Source: Linnemannia hyalina
Taxonomy: Eukaryota; Mortierellomycota; Mortierellomycetes; Mortierellales; Mortierellaceae
DNA length: 64,000 nt
NCBI GenBank assembly: GCA_019671135.1
Contig: JAHRHY010000004.1
Coordinates: forward strand, 1,054,001-1,118,000
Reading direction: 5' to 3'
Under the pieces are notes generated by a model. The model was not told the DNA's origin. It saw nothing but the letters and a program-made list of their open reading frames with translations, and ran no database searches. The position numbers were made by a program, and so were the translations under genes. Shown here piece after piece: positions 31,574 through 44,600 of the stretch. Each line of letters begins with the position of its first letter. Positions within the stretch are counted from its first letter, which is position 1.

Positions 31574-32849
31574 GAAAACCGAGACACTTGGACCTGGCTG
31601 CTCTTCTTTCCTTCGGACCAATCAACCGCTGTCGTTTCGCCATGGACAATAGAGTAGGAGGCTTTGGTTACTCTTTAGTCCTTTGCAGGCTGTCTTTTTA
31701 TATATATATACTAACACTTCTACACGACAGGGAAGTGGCGGAGTGACAGTGGTCGTCACAGTTGTCGTCAAAAGATCGCCTGCTGCCAGTGATGCATAGA
31801 AAGTAGCATTTCGTTCATAACTGATCAAAGTAGCCAAATAGAGGGAGTTGATCACAACCAATCCAAAACGAGGTGCCTGAAATTTCATTTTCTCCAAACC
31901 TTGGCACCATTGGAAAAAAATACGATGACGATGATGCTTTTGCACCAGAGGGGTGGGGTGTAAAGGACAAAGGTACACGCCGAGTACTCTCCGAGGAAAT
32001 GAGAACAAAAAAAAGAGCGGAAGGGAACAAACAAGAGACATGAGAGAAGGAAGGGAGGGTTTCGTTGTTCTACTCTGCAGCCAGCCCGAGCAAGTGAAAA
32101 GAATGAAATCTTGATACATGGGGGTGGCATCTAGGCGCATGAATGATAGAGAGATAAAGAGACAGTAAAGAGAGATGCCAACATCTCACATCTCTTTTTA
32201 CTTTCATGTTCATTTTGACTCGATCCACCTTTCCAGCTCGATATCTTATTTAAATTAGTGCCCAATTGGTCTATATTTTTGTACTTTGAACTGCCGTTGC
32301 CCATCTTTCTTTTTCGTCAATTCTCGGTGAGGGAGAAGGCAAGGGCAAAGCCAAAAAAGAAGGCTCGAAATTGGGCGGGTGGTTTTTGCATCGATTGACA
32401 AAGGTGTTCGACACTTACTTGTAAACAGTTCTTTCCTGCCTCTGCTGTATCGGCAAGGAAAGAAGGGTAGCCTTCCAAATACAGGTCATTGTTGAGCTTG
32501 TCTCTTCTCTTGGATGACCATCGGGAGACCCTTTGATTTTGCTACTGTTCTTATTGCAGCAAGCTCAAATCTGTTTTATTTTCAACACACATCATCGGTA
32601 CTTTTTTATGGCTCTCGTCTGACCTCGTTTTCTTTTCTCCGTCCGGCCTATGGTGGAGTCAAAGCCATCGCCATGGTAAAGAGACACGAACTGAATGAGA
32701 GAGATGAATTTGCTACCTGAAGTATTTTAGTTGAGCATATTGTTCAGGACCACCGACCACTCGCAGTATCTAAATCTGATCCGACAATTGACAGTTGAAT
32801 GAAAGGCGTGTGCAATTGCAAGTGGTAGATCGTGGGCCCAAGAGGGCAG

Positions 32850-32851
<2 letters not shown>

Positions 32852-32892
<41 letters not shown>

Positions 32893-32942
32893 ACTCAGCA
32901 ACAACAATAGCGACAACAATAGCATTAGCATTAGCATTAGCG
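32852..32942. repeat. (AG)20 microsatellite followed by CATTAG repeats
   Basis: Forty bases of alternating A and G (32852-32891) are followed by an ACAACAATAGCG-type pair and about three and a half CATTAG units (32921-32942). Confidence 0.85.
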
Positions 32943-33591
32943 AGAGGATGGATATGACATGTCGCTAGTTTATTACCCTTTGTCATATCACACTACACTC
33001 TGTCGTTAGATAGATAGAATTGTATCCACACCCAAATTGAACCTTGGTGAAGGACATTGAATGAATGAATGAAGTACGGTACTGTGTACCTAATAATAAA
33101 AAAAGTCATTTCTCATTTTTGACTTTGAGACTTTTTCAACCTTCACCCCATCTGGTTCCTGGTTCCCCCCTTCTCTTCTTTTCCTTTCTTTCGTTTATTT
33201 TTCTTCTTTTTCTCCTCTCCTCTCCTCTACCCGCCCAGTCCGTCCACTCACGACCCATCCTTCCTTCTCTCTTCCTTTACCTCTCTCTCACAACCCTCAC
33301 AATCCTTCTTCAGGAACCCCAATCCCCTCCTCTCTCACCCTCTCTCTTTCACGTCCCTTTTCCCCTTTACACTCCTTCGACACTCGCACTTCGCCATCAT
33401 ACTCCCATCCTGGAACCTGTAGCGCCGTGCATCAAAGGATCAACATCACCTTCCACTTCCTCTCCTTCCTCCACCCCTATCACAACTTACACTCATTGAC
33501 GACTACCTCTCTCTAATACAACCAACCCCAACAAAGACCATATATCAAGGACATACGACACAGTCGACACCTCCTTACTTTTTTTCAGCCT

Positions 33592-33599
33592 TATATAAA
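33592..33599 (+). promoter_or_regulatory. TATA-like element, possible distal core promoter
   Basis: TATATAAA just downstream of pyrimidine-rich DNA, about 1.18 kb upstream of the membrane protein start. If used, the transcript would have a very long leader, perhaps with an intron. Confidence 0.25.
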
Positions 33600-34778
33600 T
33601 CGTCCTTCCTGGCTCTCGTGTGTGTGTTTCTTCCCCTTTGTCTCCTTGAAATAACACACATATAAGAGTAAACAGCAACAACAAAAGGTAACGAAGCACA
33701 CTTTTCTTTAATCATTTTCACTCAACAGAGTGTCAAAGCCCCTCCGCCTCCCTTTCCCTTTCTGCGCCCTCCTTTCTCTCTTTCTCGCCACCCAAAGGAA
33801 TCACAACACCACCAACAACCCAACAAGGGGATCAGCAAAAAGCATACTTAATTTGTGATCCCCCTAATTTTGGAGGCTGTCAACAACGGAACGGGTGCCC
33901 TCTTTCACCTCCTCTCCATCCCAGCCCTGTCCGCGTGGATATTTTTTCCTTGTGTGCATTGTGTGTGTTTGTGTGTGTCTTGTCCTGTGCTGAAATAATA
34001 ACAACAACAGCAAGTTGACGTCGTTTCGCCACCCTCTCTGGTTCACAAATAAACAAGAGCACTAAGAGTTGAGTGAGTGGTGTTGCTGCATTAAGGCGCC
34101 CTTTGGTTCCAATTATTTAATTTGAGCCCTGTGTTCAAGAATAGCCTGTACAAGCAAGAGATATGGGTCTACCAGCCAAGGTTCCGTTGGCCCAGTTCAG
34201 TAGTCCTCCTTCCCATCTCTCTCACACAAATACTCTCCTTCCCTCCCTTCGCACTACGCCCTGCATTCCCCCACCTTCCCTTTCTCCAACGGAGCCATAT
34301 GCAGGCTGAGGTGTGACAACAAATGGGTCAATTGCAGAGACAAAAGTCAAAGAAAAAAGGCCCGGGCTTGTAAAGGAGAGAGCAAGGATGGAACGGGGAG
34401 AAGGGGAAACGACGGCCCCGGCTTTGTTGACTGAAATAATCCCACATTCGAACTGAACATTGTTTGCTAACCACACCTTTACCTCCTCTTTTTTTCTCTT
34501 CCTCTTTTTACCCTTCAATGATCATATCCGCCTCCTTCGACTTTCCAACAACTTCTCTTCTTCTTACACTTTTCTCTTCCTTACTACACTTCCTGTCGCG
34601 ATCATATCCACATTCCGCAACCAACACGAAACAACTATCCACTTACTTGCGCCCTCCTCCCATCCAACCTACGAAACATTGGACTATGCGCATCTTCGAT
34701 AAACGATACCATCAACATTGACAACCTCTAGGCTCCTCTAAAACCAACAAAAAAAAACTACAACTATATTTATCCAAC

Positions 34779-35948
34779 ATGCGCTTGTTCAGCAGGACCA
34801 CCTCAGCCTGGACGCTGCTCAGCATGTCCATCCTCGTCACCTCCTTCCTGGCGACCACCAACATCTCCGGTTCCTCATCTTCATCTCTGGTTTCTGGAGC
34901 ACCAGCTTCAGGTTTCTGCGCAGAGTGCCAGACCTACGCGATGGTGGTCAAGCCCTGTGGTGGCACATTCACAGAGAAAGACATTTCGATCAATGGAGTC
35001 TACAGCCCCCCAGAATCGGACGGCCCCTGTGTGTGCCTGGCGGTCATCCAGAAGTTGCTCTGGAACTGTGCCAAGTGCATTGTCCTTGGCTCAGGAGTTC
35101 AAGCAAAGTCCCCACCACCCACCCAGTACCAGATGACCTGTACCGCATGGAAACAGCCCTTTGCGCTCTGGAACTCGGCCTACACTGGTCCTGTCGCCCC
35201 CGAAACCACATCTCCTCTCGGCGGCACTAGTAACCCTACAGCATCTCCTCTTCCCAACCCTAATCCTGCCACCACCACTGGAGGCAATAGCAACAATAAC
35301 GGAAATGGAACCAGCACTGGTTCAGGAACCCTTCCCTCGGGCACGACTGGAGACTCGACTTCGGGTACTGGAGAGAGCTCGGGCCCCAACGGAACTGCTA
35401 TCGGTATCTCGCTCGGCATCATTGGTATTGCTGCCGTCGGCGGAGTAGCCGCCGTCATGATGATGAAGCGTCGTCGTCGTCGCCATACCCCTCTCGAGTT
35501 GGACGACTCCTATGTCTCACTTGACAACCAGTGGGAGAAGCCACCTCGCCCCCAGACGCCCCCCATGATGCCTGCCCCCATTGCCTCTGGAGCCCGTGCT
35601 GGTGGTGGTGCTGGTGGCTTGGGACGTCCCTCGCCCTTTGAAAGCCGTCCCGGAAACGGAAGCGTCGTTGGAGGCGGCAGTGTGGTTGGTGGATACGACA
35701 ATGCGCAATACGACCAGTACGACTACCACCAGGGCAATGGCAGCACTGTTGTTGGAAGCAATTATGGCGACTACGACGATGGATACGGAAAGCAGCAGCA
35801 TGGAGGATATAACCAAGGTTATGGTCACCAGGGCTACGGACACCATGATCAGGCCTATCCTCCCCATGATCAACAGGGCGCGTACAACCATGACTATGGC
35901 TACGATCACCCTGTCCCCACATCCAACGCTCCCTATGGCGGCCGGTAA
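34779..35948 (+). CDS. single-pass cell-surface membrane protein, unknown family
   Basis: Single exon, 389 residues. Topology is clear: signal peptide (residues ~10-30), a Cys-containing ectodomain (FCAECQTY, KPCGG, GPCVCLAV, WNCAKCIVLG, MTCTAW; eight or more Cys within residues 47-125), a Ser/Thr/Asn/Gly-rich stalk likely to be O-mannosylated (about 140-210), a transmembrane helix (IGISLGIIGIAAVGGVAAVMMM, about 208-229; positions approximate), a basic stop-transfer (KRRRRRH), and a cytoplasmic tail rich in Gly, Tyr, His and Gln with repeated GYGHQGYGHHDQ-like units. This is the layout of fungal wall-stress sensors, but the Cys domain is not a WSC domain I recognise. It neighbours a protein O-mannosyltransferase gene, the enzyme class that would glycosylate such a stalk; the link is by context only. 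Confidence 0.75.
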   Translation: MRLFSRTTSAWTLLSMSILVTSFLATTNISGSSSSSLVSGAPASGFCAECQTYAMVVKPCGGTFTEKDISINGVYSPPESDGPCVCLAVIQKLLWNCAKCIVLGSGVQAKSPPPTQYQMTCTAWKQPFALWNSAYTGPVAPETTSPLGGTSNPTASPLPNPNPATTTGGNSNNNGNGTSTGSGTLPSGTTGDSTSGTGESSGPNGTAIGISLGIIGIAAVGGVAAVMMMKRRRRRHTPLELDDSYVSLDNQWEKPPRPQTPPMMPAPIASGARAGGGAGGLGRPSPFESRPGNGSVVGGGSVVGGYDNAQYDQYDYHQGNGSTVVGSNYGDYDDGYGKQQHGGYNQGYGHQGYGHHDQAYPPHDQQGAYNHDYGYDHPVPTSNAPYGGR

Positions 35949-36391
35949 AATCGTCGATTCTTGTCGTAGGAAGTTCCCTCCCCTTTTTTTCCTTCTTCAG
36001 TTCCTTCCTTTCCCCAGAATACAAAAAAAAACAAAACAAAACAAAAAACAACAAATAAGTTATTGTAGATCTTTCGTCTCCAAACAACAAAATCCAATCC
36101 CCCACACACACCTATCCATTCAATCTGTATGCCACCTTCCATTTGTCAACAACAGACCTCTCCTCTCGTAGTATCCCAAATATAAAGAAAAAAAATCCAG
36201 ATGATATTCCATTGACATTCACAATGAAAAACGAAAGTATCTTACCGTTGGGAAAGATAAAGAGCGGTTTTATTATGAGAGGCAAAAACAGAAAAAGATA
36301 TACTCGGAACATAGTTGTTACCCTACTCATCCTATGAGAGGATAAACCAGAGCGCGACAAAAAAAAAAAGAAGATCGGTATAGGCTTAGGC
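35949..36391. other. convergent intergenic region
   Basis: Between the stop codons of the membrane protein gene (plus) and the PMT gene (minus). A-rich tract near 36020-36056. No gene seen. Confidence 0.5.
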
Positions 36392-39300
36392 TTAGGCTTC
36401 CTTGGCTTGGAGTTGAGCTTGAAGTATCCGAAGCTGCTCCTCCAACATTTCACGCGACATCTCTGGCGGTTGTCGTTGTTGTTGCTGCTGTTGTTTTTGA
36501 CGCTGTCGCTCGAGTTCAGCCTCCTGAGCAGCCAACCGTTCCTCCAACTCACGCTGCTTCATCTCCAGCGCCTGCTTATCCGCAACAAGTTGGTTCTTCT
36601 CGTGGACTTCCTTGGCACGCGCCTCAGACGCCGAGGAGGCCTTCTCCATTCGCCTCTCCTTATCTGCTGGCTTGGCTGCTGGCTTGGCTGCTGCCTTTTC
36701 GTCCACTACCGGTGCTGCTGGTGGCGCTTGCTTCACTGGAGGCGCTGGTGGAGTGGAAGGAGTGTCCTGTTCTTCAACAAGGCCCTCCATACCTCCTTGC
36801 TCACCCTCATTCACCCCATCATAAAAATGACTCTCTCCATCATCCTCCTCAAAGGCCACAGCATCGGCCACAGCACGTCTCGCAATCGCACCATCAGGTC
36901 TTGCCCAGGGTAACTGCGACCTTTGACACAAAAACTTCCACCTCCCCAACATCCTCAAACTCTCACACCGCCTCGTCCCAAAGTCAGTCCCATACGCAAG
37001 CGGCGCAAACTGGAACCACGAAAATATGACAGCCCCCATGAGCAAGATACCGGTCATGTATCGGATCCGGGCAGGCCAACGTTGGAGGGTCCGGTCGAGC
37101 CGGGAGACGAGGAGGAGGATGGAGAAGTAGAGGGCGGGGAGGTAGTGGTGGAGGGAGACTTGGCGGGACATGAAGAAGAAGGGGATGTAGTGGATTGCCC
37201 AGCCGGCGTAGAATGTTCCTGATGCCACTGAGTAGAACGGTGTAATGCCTATTTTCATCGACAATAGTTATGATAGGGAGGTAAGGGGATTCCAGAATAT
37301 TGGGTCAGTAAATTAAATCCCACGGAACAAACAACCTCCGCAATACATCGAAATAAAAAAGAAAAATAAAACAGAGATCTCTTACCGAAACGATCGCGCT
37401 CGATTTTGGTCTCTTGTTTACCCTTCAAGAACTTGACGACGCTCCAGGAGCAACTAAACATATAGGCCCCCACAGCAGCAGTTGCCGCCCACCAGAGGAG
37501 CGGGTTGCCCATAAAGAAGACATAGTTGTTGGTCTCTTTGGCTTCATAGTAGCTCATACCCCTGTTAAGAAGCGGCCAGCTCCAGGCACCACCCTCGACC
37601 AGGAGACCGTTCATGAGTTTCTGCTGGTTTTGGACATTGGCAGGGTCGTCACCGTGGACTGGGGCGCTGAGGTCGTGGTGGGTCCACCACATGACGCGGT
37701 TCAGTTCCAGGAACTTTTGGAAGAAGGACAGGGGTTGGTACGAGCGCGATTGTGTCGACTTGGGCACTGTTCACAGAACATGAGGGAAGAAATTTGTTAG
37801 CAAACGATTCAGAGTCAACAGCACCATGGTCATGGGGCGAAAACGTTAAGATGAGAAAAACTTACAGTGGGTGTTGACGTTTTGGTCGATGATAAAGACG
37901 GTGTTAGCCTTTTGGCGAGCACCCTGGATACATCCGACCTCCTGGTAGGTAGAATAAGGCGCGCGGAAGACTTTGTGTGACTGCAAGTAGCATTGTTGTT
38001 TCTTGTTGTAGAGTCGGAATCCCTTGATCGAGTGCCACTGCTTGCTGCGATTTCTAGGAAGAGGAATAGGCTTGCCGTCGGGTCCAACGGAAATATCAGC
38101 ATCGCTCTCAGCAGATCTATCCTTCATCTCCCTCTCCGCCATCCTGGGTGTTGCCCCGGTGTTCGTAACAGCAGAAGCAGGTGGCTGGATACCATGATCA
38201 TCCGCCAATCCAGGGACCACCCCCTCCGCGACCAACTCAAGCCTCCAGACAGTCTCTTCCGTCGGCTTCTTCAACCACTTGATCCCCCTAACCTCACGCA
38301 AATAAGTCTTGTTGGATCCCAAAGACTCGATATCGTTGGTGGCCAGTGAAACCTTGGAATAACAATGGCGGAGACGGATCTCGTCGCCGTCATAGATGTA
38401 GCCATCAAATTCGACCTCGGGGTTCACTTTGCGGTCCAGCTTATGTCGGTTATGGCGTTGGCGCAGCTTGGGGTCTGCGGGGTAGATCTGCCAACAAGTC
38501 AAATCGTCGTCCCATTCCACTAACTGGACTGCTTGGTCTAGTATGTTGGAATGAAAATAAAAAAGGGTTATTGATTGGTGGCACCATCGAATTAGACTCT
38601 TGGTGAGAAGCAGCAAATGATCCACGGAGGATGGTTACCTTTGGAGGTCTCCCGAGTGTATTCTCCGGGCATTGAATGCACCCATCCGCCGTTCGTGTTG
38701 GCATGTCGAATATGCACCTTGGAATCCCATGCAATATCTATCCTCACATCAACACAAAGCTCGTATTAGCAAAATCATCCTTCTTTCACTAGGGTGCGGA
38801 CGCATTCAAATACACCAAAAAAACTTGGATATCTTACCAGCCATAACGGGGAGTACGTCGTGTCCCTTCAAGGTCATCTGGAACTGAGGACTGACCCACG
38901 CATTGCCCGAACCTGAATTCGAAAGTAGTCTGAAATCAATGACATATAGTCCAACGTAGAGCGTCGCTGGGAGGATCAACAAGCACAAGAACAATGCAGT
39001 AAACTGCTTCGAAATATCCCTCTAAAGAAGTGCAAGTAATAGTAAAAGTACTGGAGAGGTTAACAATATGAACGATGCCGCCATCGCTCTCTTTCTGTTC
39101 CCGCGCAAAAGAAAAAGATGATCTGCTTACGGTGCTGATGTAGAGGTGAGTCCTGGACTCCTGCAAGTACTTGAGCACACACAGTCCAATGGTCGCAATC
39201 GTGAACAGACCGACCCACTTGACACTATTTCGATATCAAGGAGAAAGAGACGGCATGTCAGCTCACAAATTTTCTATCAGCACTAGGGAGTTTATAGTGC

Positions 39301-41636
39301 AAGACACATAAGTACAAAAGAGATGTGGTTTACCTGCTGGAGAGGAACAAACTGAATCCGGTCTGGATCAGCCAGAACCACCAGCCGCGAGTGAAGGGGC
39401 GGTTGCGGTGGTTATAAAAGTTGATCCAGGCGAGCATAGTGTAGCCCATGAACAGCATCATCGGCGCGTCCAGTAGGATGAATCGACTCTGCGTGATCAT
39501 CGCGTTCTCTGCAAGGTTGGTTGGTCAAGGAAAGCGTGGTTTTTTTAGTTCATTTTGTTTCTGGTAGGCTGTGCTCTTTTTCATTCTCTAGTAATAAGCA
39601 AGAAAGAAGCAAACAAAACAAGGCATATGTCTCTTGCAGGTGTGTTCCTTACCAAAGGTGACAAAGACGGCAGAGAGCATGGCAGCTTGGGTCGAATGTC
39701 CGGATCGCTTAATGGTCAGGTACGAGATAGGAATGAGTCCTACTCCACAGGCTACTGCAAACATGCGCATGCCGATATAGGGGACATTCTTCGAGTACAG
39801 GCTGCATATTCATCGTGTCCACACAAATAAACAAACGAACAAAATTTCGTGAGAAGTCTGCTCGATGTTGTTTAAGCATGAAAGCACGCCTTGAAATGTT
39901 TGTCTTTTCTTCTTCAAAGAATCAAAAGGAGAACTTACTTTCCGGGAACAAAGTCAAAGTTGCCGTCAAAGCCGAGCATGTATGCAACAGCGGCAAAGAG
40001 CATTTTGCCCAGAGGTGGGTGGATGTCCATGAAGAATTCGCCCCGTAGGTAATCTGCCGCGAACCCTCCAAAGTGCTGCTCATCGAATCTGTATTGTTTA
40101 GACGGATGAAAAGTAGATAGTTGTTAGAAAACACTTGCACTGTGGAAAAGGTGACCGTGGCCTTCTGTCCTTGGATGTCCAGTGCTTCAATTCATTCGTT
40201 CACATTCACGAGGGCGCTCTGTTTTCTGGCATACTCCTTGTGTGAGGTACGACGCAATACTTCATTGATAGGCAGACGGACAAAGGCAAGGAGAGGAAGA
40301 CTGTGACAACAATGGCACGCTATCATCCGAATCACTCACCCCTTCTTCCTCCCCTCCAATTGACACTCCTTTTCATAGAAAACCCACCCCCTTCTTTTCG
40401 CGTCTCGGTTCACCCCGTCTTAGTATGCCTCCCTTTTCTATGTGTATTGCCTCCTCTTTCCTAATCCCTTACTCCCATTTTCTCTCACAGAAATGAATAT
40501 ACCATGAAGAGTAGAAAAAGAAACAATTTCCCAGGACAAAGTAGAATATACATGGATCTTTCCTCAAAAGTGAAAATAATGAAGCAAAACAAACAAAACA
40601 CCGACAAAAGGTAAACTTACACGACAGCGCTTGGGATGGCGAGTTTCCAGATCCTGACAAAGACAGCGATGGTGACCAAGATGGTCAAAAGGATAGTCTG
40701 TCCCTTGGCACTCTCCCACCCCTTCTTGCTCAGCTGTCGCTTCTTGCGCCTCTCGTCCTCGTTCAGATCCTGATCGTCATAGTCATCGTCGTTCTCGTAT
40801 GGGTCTGTACTGGGCAACAATAAGTCCCAGTCGTTAAAGATGTCTTTCACTCCCACCTTCCCACCACCACCCTTCTGGTTGCTTTTCCGAGCACGCATCT
40901 TGCGACGACCTTGAGGATCATCATCGTCACCGTTCGTCTCGTCGCCATCCAACCGGTTCATGGGGTAATCCTCAGGAGACTGGTGAGGCTCTGGACGGAA
41001 GGTCTTGCCGAACTTTCGATTAAAGAACCCTCCCCCATTCCCAGAATCGGAAAAGCTCCCGCGACGAGAGGACGAAGCACTGGACGAGAGCGACGACGCC
41101 GGGCCGGGTGAATAAGGCCCGCCACCGCCACCTGCACCATCGTCGCCCATGAGGCCCGTGTCGATATTGAGCGATGTCTCGGACGCATTGCTGTGAGTCC
41201 TGGAATGGCCGTAGAATGTCGGGATAGAACTCGACACCGCCGTCGGAGATTCGTATCCGCTGCTGTTATTGTTGCCGCCCTTTCCGTAGTGTTGTTGGCG
41301 TTGTTGGTTGGGGATCGGGGGTGTTGGCATGTAGGACGATCCAGAGGCTGGAGACGAAGCACCGGATCCGTACCCACCAGCACCGTACCCTCCTCCGTTA
41401 CTGAAATAGCCTTCACTGGCGCCACCGACCACGGGTGTTCCCGGTCTAGACGAGTAAGGACTCTGATAAGGACTGTTGTTGGATTGTTGTTGCTGCTGCT
41501 GTTGGGTTTGTTGGTAGCCACCACCGTGATTGGAGTGGACGGAGGAGACACTGCTGGCTCTGGATCGCATCCCTGCACTGGGTGTGCTGAAGGGGAGCTC
41601 AGAGGACCCGGCAGGGTTGTATCCTCCAAACGACAT
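36392..41636 (-). CDS. dolichyl-phosphate-mannose protein mannosyltransferase (PMT) with long N- and C-terminal extensions
   Basis: Ten exons: 41636-40621, 40088-39939, 39801-39653, 39508-39334, 39224-39131, 39021-38838, 38737-38639, 38537-37866, 37766-37386, 37248-36392; 1258 residues. PMTs start O-mannosylation of secreted proteins in the ER, using dolichyl-phosphate mannose. The catalytic DE pair is residues 341-342 in FDEQHFGGF, followed by FMDIHPPLGKML, GFDGNFDF and ENAMITQSRFILLDAP. A luminal MIR-type region spans exons 7-8, and later helices include VSLHHYLPALYFSILL. GFDGNFDF and the DE context look PMT1-like, but the subfamily is not proven. Unusual parts are ~310 disordered residues ahead of the first helix (Gly/Ser/Gln-rich then Asp-rich) and a ~200-residue C-terminal tail rich in Pro, Ala and Glu that ends in a predicted coiled coil with a QQQQQQ run. 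Confidence 0.9.
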
Positions 41637-44600
41637 TTCTAGCCTAGGTTGAAAGAAAGGACGTGATTGTTTGTGTGCGGTTGTTTATGATTTTTTCGCA
41701 CAGATATGTAAAAATGAATGTGAGAAAAAAAATATGGTGTAGATGGTTGAGATGCGAGGTAAGTAGAGAAGGATGCTCGGATCGAGAGGAAGAAGAAGAA
41801 AGGATAACTAAAGAGAAGGAAGGAAGAAAAAGAAAGGAAATAGAAGGGTGGGCATCATCACCAACAACAACACTCAAAAGAAAAGATAGGGATGGGGTCA
41901 ACCAAAAAAAGGGGAGGCATTGGTGAAGGACAAGGTAGTCCTAGGACTCGATGAATGGAAGTTTCGTCCCCTTTTCACCACTTTCTCTTTTGTTCACAAT
42001 GTACCACATCATGTCAAGTGGACCCTTGTCAGCTATGTACACCCTTTTGTTGACAAAGATGCTCAAGATCTATTTCACCTACTCCAGAAACGTAAGGGAA
42101 CTCCCAGCCTGAATCGAAAGAATGTTATGCGAGTTGAAAGGAGTTTTTCACGTCCTCTTTCTTTTTCTTATTAGTCAAGGACATACGCCTCAAAGGAATG
42201 TGTTCTCCTTTCGCCTTGACCCCTTTGCCTTGCTGTCACTCCTGAATGAGCGATGGTCCTTCCTTCTCTCCCTTTCCTTCGAACACGTAGTCGTTTACTC
42301 AATAAGGGCCTTGTTGTCCCTTTACAGCAAAGACGAAAGATGTTGTGGGCCAGTTGAAAGCGGAATATTATGCTCGTAAGAGTGGTTTTGTTTTCGTATC
42401 CAAGCATCATAGCCACATTATCTCTAGCATCGATCCACGTCATCATCCCCTTTTTCTTCTTGGTGATTTTCTCGCGTGTTCTCCCACACCATACTTATCC
42501 TCAGTGTTCCAGCCCACCACCACCACCACCGTTTGTCCACCTCTTGGCCAGATACAAAAGAAGCGTTGCATTTGCCCTTTTTTTGCCACCCCTCATTGCA
42601 CACACGTTCGCTGCCTTGGTCGCGACAGTTATCAACCAATCAATCCCTCCACCCCTCTTCCCCATTCATTCCAAAACTATGACAGGCAAGAGACAAGGAC
42701 AGATGGAAGATTGTGCGCAAGGTCTCCCACGGTTTGGCCATCGATGGTGACATTTATGTCCCGTCTCTCTCCAATTCCTCTTCATTTCTTGCCCAGCCGT
42801 TATCGTAGATTCCCAAAGCGATTACAGGACGAAAACGAAAAAAGAAGAAAAAAAAAAAAGAGTTGGCGCTCGCGCCGCCGCGCTCAATCCACGCCCATCC
42901 AGTTTGTTCTCTATTTTAATAATATGTTGTGCATTGTGTTTTGTTATGTTTTTGTTGTGTTCAATGAGAAATGAAAAAATAGGCTTGCAAGGGTTGGTCA
43001 GTGCAAGAGCGATCACGTATTTGTTGTGTGTGGAAAGTGTGGGTGTTTTTTTTTTTTGTGTGTTTCCCGTGGTTGCTATTGTTTGTGTTTGTGTTGTTTG
43101 TTTGTTTGTTGTGCTCTTGTTTGCGTTTTTTTTTGTGCTTTTGCGTAAAGGAAATGAGAAATGACGAGAGCGAATAGGAGAGGAATGTGGTTGCTATTGC
43201 TGGTTTTTTTTTTCACTCTTGCCAAGCTTCATGTACGGAACGCCTGCCCTCTCTCGTTAGCCCGCCTGCACAACGCGATGTACTTTTATTATTCATCCAG
43301 TCAAAAATCTCGACGGCGGAGGCGTTTGATGCCACAAAAAAAAATGCCACCACGGTCAGTATGGAAAGAAGGAGAGTGGAGTTGAAAGTATGCAGGTGCG
43401 TGTGTGTGATAGACACGGATGGATGGGTGAGCGAGCGGGCCATGGGGTAATTTTTCAAACTCCTTTTTGGTTTGTTGATCCTGCACGTCGTTCTCCATAT
43501 ATTTTTCTTTTTGGCCATTGTCAGCTTTATTGTCAATGTTGTTGAAACAATATGGCGTGGGGTTGCCCTGGAACTACGAAGGAAAGGGGAAAGCGGAATG
43601 GGGGAAAGGATAAGGGGATAAAGATGTCAAAATGGCTCACTTTATCGCTGAAGTGATACAGGTGGACGCGTATCAATGGCAATGGCATTGGTAATCTCGT
43701 AGTCAATTCGCATTGCTTGCATGGTTGGATTGGAAAACGAGGAAGAACAAGTGAACAGAAAAAAGAAAAAGGGGCAGCAAGAAAGTGGCGTAGTGAGAGA
43801 GATAGCTGAAACTAGATTTTGCTCGAGAATTGTCGTTATCCCGAACGAGCTAAGGGTATCATATCTTGCTCTCTCCTTATGAAACAATTGCTTTTCTATC
43901 CAAGCGGACGCCGCCGGCGGGCGAGACTTTGCATGGACCCGTGTTGTGGAAGGTTAGCAGAAGAGAATGCTCCCGACTATCTTTTCAACAACGCTATCAT
44001 CGTCCTCCTCTTGTTATTCCCTATCTCTCTCTTGACTTCACTTCCAGTGTTCAAAATGCTCTCCCTTCTTTGCCTCTTGTGTTCAGGACCAAACTCTTTT
44101 GAATATCGCGGTCAAGCTTGTGTGGATGGATCACGTTTTTCGAGTAGACTATTACTCCGCTTTTGTTGTTGTCCTTTGTTGTTGGTTGGTTTGGTGTTTG
44201 CTTTCATGCAAGTAAAGTCAAATAGAACTCAAAAGAGAGACGAGGATGAAAAGAGCGAGAGCTATCTGGGTTATGTATGCACGTTGGCAAGGATAGTTCA
44301 AGAACCTCCACTCAATTACTCAGTTCAGTTGAACAATGCGCAACGCCTGTTGTCGTTCCTTTACTCTTTCTTTCCAAGAACAATAGCGGGGACACATACA
44401 CGCACCGACTAACTCTCGTCTCACTTTCTCTCCGCGTTTTGGTTGAGTTGGGTGTCCTGTTCTCACTTTTTCTGCCGCCCGTTGGCTTTTGTCATCTCTT
44501 TGTCTCCGCTCCCTTTCCTCCTGTGCCTTTGCGCTTGTGTTCTAGGCTGGGGTGGATCGACCGAGCGGAGATTGGATTCTTGCCTCACCCCTTACTACTC

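Larger units (their letters stand above)
30255..34778. other. 4.5-kb gene-free stretch before the membrane protein gene
   Basis: I find no frame with protein-like content. Contents seen: a 22-base T run at 31552-31573, an (AG)20 microsatellite at 32852-32891 followed by CATTAG units, a TATA-like site at 33592-33599, and long pyrimidine-rich plus-strand stretches at 33120-33370 and 34480-34700. The right half is probably promoter and long leader of the following gene; open frames in it (for example 33065-33499) are low-complexity Pro/Ser/Leu translations of pyrimidine tracts. Confidence 0.45.

Noticed and set aside
31622..32140. Minus-strand frame of 172 codons
   Set aside because: No family resemblance, low-complexity ends, and the region is A/T- and purine-rich; likely chance.
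35455..36111. Minus-strand frame opposite the membrane protein gene
   Set aside because: Antisense shadow of the Gly/Tyr/His-rich tail.
43819..44412. Open frame of 197 codons in the gene-free region
   Set aside because: No domain-like pattern, hydrophobic stretches derive from T-rich DNA, and no supporting splice or start context.
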